NCBI RefSeq assembly: GCF_034366625.1
Contig: NZ_JAXMIH010000030.1
Coordinates: forward strand, 1-64,000
DNA: 64,000 nucleotides
From: Prosthecobacter sp.
Lineage (GTDB): Bacteria; Verrucomicrobiota; Verrucomicrobiia; Verrucomicrobiales; Verrucomicrobiaceae
Reading direction: 5' to 3'
Each line of letters opens with the position of its first letter. Within the stretch, counting starts at the first letter, position 1. Made by a program: the position numbers and the translations under genes. Positions 57,382 to 64,000 of the stretch are shown here, in pieces. The notes beneath the pieces are model-generated. The model saw nothing but the letters and a program-made list of their open reading frames with translations. It had not been told where the DNA came from and made no database searches.

Positions 57382-58536
57382 ATGCCCGCTAACCTTGATC
57401 CTCTCGAAAAAGAATCCCAAATCGAAGAAACCACTGGCCTTTGCCTGTCCGGCGGAGGCTACCGCGCCACGATCTTCCATCTGGGCACACTTATCCGCCT
57501 TAATGAAACCGGCCATCTCCGTCAGCTTGCGCGAGTCTCCAGCGTCTCAGGCGGATCTATCACATCCGCAGTGCTTGGCCTCCATTGGAAGGATCTGAAG
57601 TGGGATTCCCAAGGGCGCGCTGAGAACCTTATCGAAAAGGTCGTTGATCCAGTCAGGGCGCTGGCCCGCACCACTATCGACGAGGGTGCCGTCATCGGGG
57701 GATTGTTCGATCCGTTTCACTCCGTCGGCGACAAGGTCGCCTCCGCCTACAACAAGGCGCTCTTTTCCGGTGCCACTCTCCAAGCTCTGCCGAATGACAG
57801 CAAGGGCGAAGGCCCGCGCTTTATCATCAATGCCACCAACATTCAGAGCGGTGTCCTGTGGCGCTTCTCGCGACCCTACATGGGTGACTACAAAGTGGGG
57901 CTGGTCAAAGATCCAACGGTGCCACTTGCCGTCGCCGTGGCTGCCTCATCCGCCTTTCCTCCCATCCTCTCGCCAGTTCGGCTCGACGCCAGTCACTTCA
58001 CCTTTGAGCCCGGCACGGGCAGCTCGCTCCAGCGAACGCCATTCATCGAGAAAGTCATGCTCAGCGACGGCGGGGTCTATGACAACATGGGCATGGAAAC
58101 AGTCTGGAAGCGTTGCCGCACGGTGCTGGTCAGCGATGCCGGCGCGGCGCTCCCGGCGGAGGAAGAGCCTGCCTCCGACTGGGCCCGCCATTCTATTCGT
58201 GTGCTCAACATTGTCGACAATCAGGTGCGCAGTCTGAGAAAGCGCGAACTCATCGCTGCGTTCAAGGCTGGCACGGAGCACAAGGGCGCATACTGGTCCA
58301 TCCGGAATGTCCCCGCCGACTATCCAGCAGTCGCATCGGTGGCCGCCTTGGGCTTTGATCCCGCACGCGCAGCCGCCTTGGCTGCCACACCCACCCGGCT
58401 CAAGGCCATGGATGATTCATGGCAAGAAGGACTCATCAATCTTGGCTACGTCACCACTGCCGTGGCACTCGCCAGCCACAGTCCAGGCCCCCTAGCATCG
58501 GCTTCAGTCGCGTGGCCGTATGCCCGTGGAATCTGA
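57382..58536 (+). CDS. Patatin-like phospholipase, cassette 2 effector candidate
   Basis: 384 residues, no signal peptide. The oxyanion loop is CLSGGGYRA (21-29), the nucleophile elbow SVSGGS with Ser56 (SxSxG form), and the catalytic Asp in SDGGVYDNMG near residue 231, completing a Ser-Asp dyad. Patatin lipases hydrolyse membrane phospholipids and are frequent effectors in bacterial antiphage systems. It begins 141 bp after the MBL stop, so co-transcription is plausible but not certain. It converges on the STAND gene. Confidence 0.88.
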   Translation: MPANLDPLEKESQIEETTGLCLSGGGYRATIFHLGTLIRLNETGHLRQLARVSSVSGGSITSAVLGLHWKDLKWDSQGRAENLIEKVVDPVRALARTTIDEGAVIGGLFDPFHSVGDKVASAYNKALFSGATLQALPNDSKGEGPRFIINATNIQSGVLWRFSRPYMGDYKVGLVKDPTVPLAVAVAASSAFPPILSPVRLDASHFTFEPGTGSSLQRTPFIEKVMLSDGGVYDNMGMETVWKRCRTVLVSDAGAALPAEEEPASDWARHSIRVLNIVDNQVRSLRKRELIAAFKAGTEHKGAYWSIRNVPADYPAVASVAALGFDPARAAALAATPTRLKAMDDSWQEGLINLGYVTTAVALASHSPGPLASASVAWPYARGI

Positions 58537-58559
58537 GGCTGTAAGTACCCACAGCGTAG

Positions 58560-61500
58560 TTACGGAAGGATTGCTTTCTTCGCATCGGCGAGTTCCTCGT
58601 CGCGACGGTGATAGCCGCACTCGTTGATGAGTTTCTCGGCGGCAGCGAGATCGGCCTGCGGCGACTCCCACGGATACTGCGTTTCGCGAAAGAAAAGCCG
58701 GGCGCGGTGGAGGTGGATGTCGGCCATGTCGAGCCGCATCGGGCCGCGCTCGGCAATTTCCCAGGCTTCGTCGAGGTCGGCCTGCGCGCCCTCTGGGCCG
58801 CTAAGCGCTCCGGTGAGAAACCGGAGCCAGGCGCGGGTCAGGAGGCCGCTAGGAATCTGGTCCTGAGAGTTCGCGTGGCGAAGACCGTTCACGGCGACAT
58901 TCAGTTCGGCTATTGCCCTCTCCCTGGCGGCTTTCTGCGTCCCCCTTTCGGACTTCTCCAATACGGACTCGTAGAGCGCAGCGCGTCCTAGAGTGAGGTG
59001 ATCGAGGGCATAGTCGAGGAGCGACGCCCAGTTACCTCGTTCGTAGTATTGGAGAGTTTGTGTCGCACGCTGTGAGACTGTGCCGCAGCATTCGAGCAAG
59101 GGGGCAATCACAGCCCGCATGGGAACCTTCAGTGTAGCTTGCCACGCAGTTTGCTCTGGGGCTCGAAGGAGAAGGTCGCAATAGCGGTGTCCTTGTAGAG
59201 AGTATAGCAGGGGGGAGTCCGGATGTTCCTCGGCTTGGATATCTTCAGCCTCGCGGAAGAGTGCATCCGCTTCGGCTCGGCGGCCTGATTGATGTTGGGC
59301 GTTGGCGTGGGTCGTGCGAAAACCCATCCGCGAAAACGCATCGCCAGTTCGATCTGCATAGGTCACGGACTCCTCCCCGTCGATAAGCGCTCGGCTAACT
59401 AGGCCGAGCGACAGTTCTAGCTCACTCAGATTGCTAGCTTCGATCGCCGCATTTTTCCAGTCGCCAAGTCGAGTTGTGGCCTGATTCGCGGCCCGCATCG
59501 GCTCGAGGGCCTCAGTTAGTCGGCCTAGTGCGCGCAGATCGAAAGCTGCGACGGAGTATAACCAAGCGTGGTATGGTGGCGGAAGCGATATTGCAGGCTG
59601 ACTCAGCGGATGCTCGAAGAAACAAGCGACGGCTCCCAACTCAGAACCGAAAGCACCTAACTTTCTCGATGCGTAATCTTCGCTCTGGCGGCGAATCCGG
59701 GGGAAATAAACCCTCTCAAGTGCCTGTCGTTGCATACCCGCCTGGCAGCCGTGGGCCACGGCTTGGTAAAGCGGTTGGAGATCTTCGAGCGTGGGCTGGT
59801 CGCCTTCATGCGTACTCGCGCAAAGGTGTTCGTAGAGCCGCCGGTGAGCTGCGCGCCAAGCGTCGGGTTGTTGCTCGCGCAGTTGCCGGGCGAAGTATTC
59901 CCGGAGCAGCGGGTGCTCATCGAGCGTATCGAGTGCGCCCGAGGCGTCGCGATTCACAGTGAGCAGTCTGGCATCTTCCAGCCTCTTGAACGCCATGTTT
60001 CGTTGCGCTTCGGTCAGATTGATCAGTGGCTCGGTGAGTCCAGCAATGGCGGGGGCTTGGAGCAGCGGGCCGAGGCAGTCGGATGTGAGCGGCCGGTCGA
60101 ACAGGCCGAGCAGCCGGAGCACAGCGAGGGCACGCCGGCCTTTGTCGCCTTCACGCTCGAACTCGCGTTCGTAGGCCTCCATGACGCGGAAGGCGTGGCC
60201 GCCCTGTTCCTCGGCGTCGGCTTCCTCTAGCTTCACGAGGTCGCGTTTGCGGATGTCGCCGGCGTGGGCGTCGCGCAGGTAGGTGCCGAGCAGGTTCAAG
60301 GTGAGCGCGTGGCCTTGCACGTCTTCCACCAGTTTCTCGAACTCGTTCACCTGCTCCCGGTGGAACGGAATGTTGCGGAACAGGCTGCCCTTCACGCCGA
60401 AGGACTGGAGCAGATGCACGCCGGCGGCGCGGGAGAGGCGCAACAGCTTCACCTCCGACGCGGTGGTCTGCCAGAACGCCCGCAAGTCCGGGAGCGAATA
60501 CCGGGTGGTGACGACGCACAGGCCGTAGCTGGCGGCGGCCAGGCCCTTTAACAGCGCGCCGACGCCTTGGTCCTTGAGTTCGCCCGGCGTGGGCACGGTG
60601 GGCGCGTATTGCAGCGGCTCGAGGCCGTCGAGGATGAGAAGGCTGCGCCGCTGGCCAACGATGCGGGCGAGGCGCTGTCCTTTTTCAAACGCGCCGGCGG
60701 GGCTGGCGGCGAAGGCTTTGTCCGCATCGTCTCCGAAGAAGGTGAGGGCTTCCTTGAGGAACAGGTCGGAGGAAGCGGCCACCTGCTCGCGCGTGCCTTG
60801 ACTGTAAAAGGACCACGCAAAGGCGGCGTCGCAGCCGGGCCAGTCCTGCGCCGCGAGGTCGGCGGCCCATTTGGCGATGAGCGAGGTCTTCCCCTCGCCG
60901 CCGAGGGCGACGAGAGTGAGGACGTGCGGACGTTTGGTTTCATGCGCTTGGACTTTGCCCCAGGCGTCGTTGAGGAGGGCGGTCTCGGTCTCGCGTCCGA
61001 TGAGGTCGGCGGGGGCGCATTTGATGATGCGAGAGATGTCCACCTTCAACTCCTGGGTGGGAGCCTTGCTTACCCACTGGCTCAGCAGGGCGATGAGGTC
61101 CGCGCGGTCAAGCGTCCTCTGCTCGATGGAGAAAAGCTCGAGTTCCAGCACAAGGGCTTTGGCGGCCTCGCGGTTTTCAGAAGCTGGCAGCGGCGGCAGG
61201 CCTGCGGTTTCACGGAGCGTGCCTACGCCGTGCGCAGCCTCATTCAGAAGACCATTTGTATCAAGATTCTTCAGATTCAGCGCGACTTTACCGATGCGGT
61301 CACCGGGAATCTTGCCATTCACGCAGCCGATTAGCAGGAGCGTGCAATCCTCCTCCGTTCGCGCCTTTTCCATCTCGGCGGCCCATTCTTTGACCTGAGC
61401 GGGCATGAAGGTTCCTTCGGTGGACTTCACCTGCACAGCATGGGTGCCGTCGCGGTCTTTCCAGATGTAGTCGAACTTGTCGTTTCCAGCCTCAAGTGGC

Positions 61501-61622
61501 TCCAGCGTGATCTCGGTGAAGGTGGATCCCGGCTTGGCAACATCCAGCAGGGCAACAAGTGTCTGGACCACAAAGCCGCGGATGGCGATGGCACCGCCTC
61601 TGGAGCCGGATAACGTGCTCAT
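58560..61622 (-). CDS. STAND NTPase with N-terminal nuclease-like domain and C-terminal TPR-like repeats
   Basis: 1,020 residues. N-terminal 1-110 resembles DUF4297/Cap4-type PD-(D/E)xK domains: GGAIAIRGFVVQTLVALL, an acidic FDYIWKDRDG and the QVK motif (64-66). The NTPase follows: Walker A GGEGKTSL (241-248), Walker B SLLILDGLEP (about 327-336), and a winged-helix/ARC region (ALAVLRLLGLFDRPLTSDCLG). From about 600 it is helical repeats with TPR-like units (LTEALEPMRAANQATTRLGDW). This is the layout of Avs-like and other STAND immune sensors: the repeats bind a trigger, the NTPase oligomerises and the nuclease acts. It converges with the patatin gene (23-bp gap). Confidence 0.85.
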   Translation of the reverse strand: MSTLSGSRGGAIAIRGFVVQTLVALLDVAKPGSTFTEITLEPLEAGNDKFDYIWKDRDGTHAVQVKSTEGTFMPAQVKEWAAEMEKARTEEDCTLLLIGCVNGKIPGDRIGKVALNLKNLDTNGLLNEAAHGVGTLRETAGLPPLPASENREAAKALVLELELFSIEQRTLDRADLIALLSQWVSKAPTQELKVDISRIIKCAPADLIGRETETALLNDAWGKVQAHETKRPHVLTLVALGGEGKTSLIAKWAADLAAQDWPGCDAAFAWSFYSQGTREQVAASSDLFLKEALTFFGDDADKAFAASPAGAFEKGQRLARIVGQRRSLLILDGLEPLQYAPTVPTPGELKDQGVGALLKGLAAASYGLCVVTTRYSLPDLRAFWQTTASEVKLLRLSRAAGVHLLQSFGVKGSLFRNIPFHREQVNEFEKLVEDVQGHALTLNLLGTYLRDAHAGDIRKRDLVKLEEADAEEQGGHAFRVMEAYEREFEREGDKGRRALAVLRLLGLFDRPLTSDCLGPLLQAPAIAGLTEPLINLTEAQRNMAFKRLEDARLLTVNRDASGALDTLDEHPLLREYFARQLREQQPDAWRAAHRRLYEHLCASTHEGDQPTLEDLQPLYQAVAHGCQAGMQRQALERVYFPRIRRQSEDYASRKLGAFGSELGAVACFFEHPLSQPAISLPPPYHAWLYSVAAFDLRALGRLTEALEPMRAANQATTRLGDWKNAAIEASNLSELELSLGLVSRALIDGEESVTYADRTGDAFSRMGFRTTHANAQHQSGRRAEADALFREAEDIQAEEHPDSPLLYSLQGHRYCDLLLRAPEQTAWQATLKVPMRAVIAPLLECCGTVSQRATQTLQYYERGNWASLLDYALDHLTLGRAALYESVLEKSERGTQKAARERAIAELNVAVNGLRHANSQDQIPSGLLTRAWLRFLTGALSGPEGAQADLDEAWEIAERGPMRLDMADIHLHRARLFFRETQYPWESPQADLAAAEKLINECGYHRRDEELADAKKAILP

Positions 61623-61982
61623 TGTGCCTCCTCCTCGCGGCGGCGAAAGCGGATGAAGATGCTGTGATGAGGTGCGCTCATGGAGTGAGTTTTCGTGAAA
61701 AAAAGCTGCAAAGCCGCCATGTCTGATTGTCGCGGTGGATTACATCCTTGCGGCGACTATAGTGATCTAAAGCGCGAATGTCGCTGCTGACCGCCGGTTC
61801 ATCCAACGCATCAGAACTCCGTTTCTTGGTCGCATTGGTCTTCAAGACGAGACCCCCACCCTTCAATTACAAGGCGCTTGCCACACAGGATGGCGGTAGT
61901 GTTCGCAAGCCAGTCGTCAGTGCGTCGACACCGCCCTTCTGATCCAGCAGCATCGTATCGCGAAACAAGCCGGGGGAAGGGA
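61623..61982. other. 360 bp without a recognisable gene
   Basis: Sits upstream of the STAND gene on its strand and downstream of the HTH gene. It presumably contains the STAND promoter; no repeat, hairpin or convincing open frame was found. Confidence 0.4.
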
Positions 61983-62351
61983 CTAAAGGCACGCGAGAGA
62001 TTGAAGATGTTTGAGATCATTGGACGTGGGGATCTCCTCCCCATGTTCCCAGCGGCGGAGCCTCTGATGAATGACCCCGACTACCTGCGCGAATCCCTTT
62101 TGGTCCATACCCTGATACCGCCGTGCCTTCAGCACGAGGTCCGCAGCGGTCTTTTCAGACTCAGGGTAATGGCCAAGGAACGAAAGAATGCCCGGCCACT
62201 CCGACACGACAGGCTGTCGTTCGTCACGCTCCCAACGCTCATAAACCTCGCGCAGAGTGCTCAATTGTTTGGCCACGTCCTCTTGCCGTAACCCTAGAAC
62301 CAGCCTTCGATTGCGAAGATGTTCGCCAAGGCTTTTTGGCTGAGCGATCAT
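61983..62351 (-). CDS. Regulator with two XRE-like HTH domains
   Basis: 122 residues from the Met at 62351. The frame is open upstream to 62486, but that part lacks family character. First HTH: SLGEHLRNRRLVLGLRQEDVAKQLSTLREVYERWERDERQP. Second: YQGMDQKGFAQVVGVIHQRLRRWEHGEEIP, with the same turn and Arg-Trp-Glu pattern, so it appears to be an internal duplication. Likely a DNA-binding regulator of the island, perhaps of the STAND gene 360 bp downstream. Confidence 0.85.
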   Translation of the reverse strand: MIAQPKSLGEHLRNRRLVLGLRQEDVAKQLSTLREVYERWERDERQPVVSEWPGILSFLGHYPESEKTAADLVLKARRYQGMDQKGFAQVVGVIHQRLRRWEHGEEIPTSNDLKHLQSLACL

Positions 62352-62586
62352 GCCTTTCTTTCTCAGAATGAATGTTTTAAACGTTTGTTTGCCGACTCGA
62401 ATCGTAAAAAAAGCAAAATGGCAAAATAGGACGACGTACATTTCAAGTGAGGTTGACAGCAGATTTCCTGCGCAGTTCATGTTCATCGTCGCAATGAATC
62501 CATGTCACCACGTTGCCTAATTTCAGCCTCTTGAAGGTCGTCTTCCAATTCTGTTTCTATGCCGCGCATCCATGCGAGCTGCGGCT

Positions 62587-63999
62587 TCAAAAGCTGTCTA
62601 TCGCGCGAGTCACTTTCTCTCGCCGATGAGGCCCGAGCAGTGGTTGGTCTTTTAGCCATTTTCCCGACTCGGAGAGACTCTTTGTGATCCTTCTCCAATG
62701 CGAGGAACTTCGGCTGGACATGTTGGCCAGAATTTGCCAGTGCGCGTATTTTGCCATCGCATGAGGATAACGATGAGCCTTTCCTTTGAAGTCGGTGCAA
62801 AGGCTCGCGAGAGCCGCAGTTTCTCTGCGACTCCATTGACGACGGCGATAGAATAGCGGGCGGCCAGCGAGGCGCAGCGCCTTGCAAAGATCGCGATCTT
62901 TGGAAGAAAGCCTGAGCCAAGGACGGACGCTGATCTCGATCGTGTTGGAAGAAATCACCACTCTCTTGGAGAGACGCCAGGTGATCCACACACGATGCAC
63001 GCCGGCGTGGCGGAAGGTATAGCCTCCTGACTGGCCGAAGAGGGTCAGATCACGTTCGAACGGTTGTTCCGGCGTGACCGGGCACGGAGCCGCGTTTTCA
63101 CAACAGTGGTTGATGGACTTGTAGCGACGTCGCTCACCCAGCGGATTTTCAATCCATACGGCGAAGCTGGAATAAGATGGATCCATCTCATTGCGCAGGC
63201 CTCGGGGCACCCTGCAACCGGGAACGACCGAGAGCTTCATGTCGAGCTCCACAGGCTCAAAAGGAAGAAACTCGTCACAGATGGCTTTGATTTTGAGTTT
63301 GAGAGGCGCGATGCCGAGAGCTTTTGTCACTCGTTCGTCCCCGCCGCCGACATAGGAGTGGTCGCCAAACTCATGACCGCCCGGGTACACGGATGGCTGG
63401 CGGCAGTCGGTCAGGTAGGCCTCGTTTTCGGCATTGAAGCGATACCAGGTGCGCGGCGGCGCGCTTGCAGCCGGGCTCTGACGGAGGAAGCACTGTTGAT
63501 CCTCGACATGCAGGAGGTTGAACACATGGGCAAGCTCATGCACGCTCGTGTAAGCCGCCTGATCCACCCGCTCGTTTGCCGGGCGGGTGTTATGAATGGT
63601 CTGGAGGAAGACCGCGCAGGCTTCACGGCAGCAGTGCTTCCACTGGGTCCAGTCGTAGCTTGGATTGTGGGTTTCGTCGTCGAAATCGGTGTGAAAACCG
63701 GTGTCAAACATGAGGCCGCGGAGTCCAGGGTGACCATCCAAAGCGGGCGCGTAAATGACGGCGATGTTTTCCAGCGGACCAGCAGGAGTGGCCGTGGAGT
63801 TCCCGGTCACCTGCGAGGCAAAATGGTGCAGGTCCGCCACGGTGACGGCCTGCCGGGTGGGATCGGGATTCTGGGCCGCGGTCATGCGCGTGGTATCGAG
63901 CGCCAGGCGCAATCGATGATTGGACGTCGCCAGAAAGAGTTCTGGTAGCGTGTAGGCAACTCCGTTGCTGCACAATACATCGGGACCATCGGACGGCAC
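62587..63999 (-). CDS. Putative zinc metallopeptidase (HELAH), 5' end cut by window
   Basis: At least 470 residues; the frame is open to the window edge and the GTG at 63999 is probably not the true start. The active-site motif is HELAH in TSVHELAHVFNLLHV (around 63526-63540). Around it lie FHTDFDDETHNPSYDW and a Cys-rich stretch (CCREACAV). C-terminal parts (VVPGCRVPRGLRNEMDP, FRHAGVHRVWITWRL) are beta-rich and may be an Ig-like domain, followed by a basic helical tail. It is not closely similar to the gluzincins at 48960 and 54018. Exact family unknown. Confidence 0.7.
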   Translation of the reverse strand: MPSDGPDVLCSNGVAYTLPELFLATSNHRLRLALDTTRMTAAQNPDPTRQAVTVADLHHFASQVTGNSTATPAGPLENIAVIYAPALDGHPGLRGLMFDTGFHTDFDDETHNPSYDWTQWKHCCREACAVFLQTIHNTRPANERVDQAAYTSVHELAHVFNLLHVEDQQCFLRQSPAASAPPRTWYRFNAENEAYLTDCRQPSVYPGGHEFGDHSYVGGGDERVTKALGIAPLKLKIKAICDEFLPFEPVELDMKLSVVPGCRVPRGLRNEMDPSYSSFAVWIENPLGERRRYKSINHCCENAAPCPVTPEQPFERDLTLFGQSGGYTFRHAGVHRVWITWRLSKRVVISSNTIEISVRPWLRLSSKDRDLCKALRLAGRPLFYRRRQWSRRETAALASLCTDFKGKAHRYPHAMAKYAHWQILANMSSRSSSHWRRITKSLSESGKWLKDQPLLGPHRREKVTRAIDSF

Positions 64000-64000
64000 C

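Overview
The window looks like a GC-rich (roughly 60% by eye) chromosome segment from a Verrucomicrobiota bacterium, probably near Prosthecobacter/Verrucomicrobium. The reasons are a single-chain alpha2-type glycyl-tRNA synthetase, HrpB, large secreted proteins carrying the ELWRTDGT motif and an NGNG-type C-terminal Ca-binding-like segment, an ExbB/ExbD/ExbD operon with TPR proteins and an alpha/alpha-toroid protein, and many short palindromic intergenic repeats. The taxon is an inference from gene content, not a measured placement. No rRNA, tRNA or CRISPR array was recognised.

Layout. 1-3150 is an accessory strip: a 42-bp-period palindromic tandem array, a restriction-modification/IleRS chimeric remnant, an A/T-richer gene with a HEPN-like motif, REP-like palindromes, and a ParE-type toxin/antitoxin pair bracketed by two copies of a 58-bp repeat. 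3154-30258 is mostly housekeeping and accessory metabolism: hrpB, a pair of FAD-dependent halogenase-family enzymes, a CPA2 antiporter, an alginate-export-type porin, a 1,194-residue secreted protein, a LysR regulator, glyQS, two small membrane proteins each followed by a 75-bp hairpin repeat, an ArsR-like regulator behind a second, unrelated 42-bp-period array, pabA/trpG, a secreted methyltransferase, an SDR, a complete IS5-family element, a PfkB kinase, a BNR-repeat protein and an ABC ATPase.

30617-38526 is a five- to six-gene operon: two TPR proteins, ExbB, two ExbD paralogues, and a 691-residue protein. That last protein has a single TonB-like membrane segment (SxxxH) linked to a periplasmic terpene-cyclase-like toroid. 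It reads as a Tol/Ton-type proton-motive-force machine with an unusual transducer. 38548-48512 carries a DUF1460 amidase-like protein, a TPM-domain protein, a Tat-exported amine oxidase, an SDR, a histidine kinase coupled by a 4-bp overlap to a hybrid kinase, and a cupin.

48960-64000 looks like a defence or conflict island, and holds the best candidate for an undescribed system. A gluzincin-like metallopeptidase overlapping an MBL-fold (ComEC-like) hydrolase occurs twice as a translationally coupled pair. The first pair is followed by an HNH nuclease and the second by a patatin-like lipase. A convergent STAND NTPase has an N-terminal nuclease-like domain and C-terminal helical repeats. The two pairs are separated by a scar containing a broken ArdC-like gene. 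A double-HTH regulator and a third HExxH protein (cut by the window end) close the segment. The reading of peptidase-MBL as a sensor/trigger with exchangeable effectors is my inference and has not been tested.
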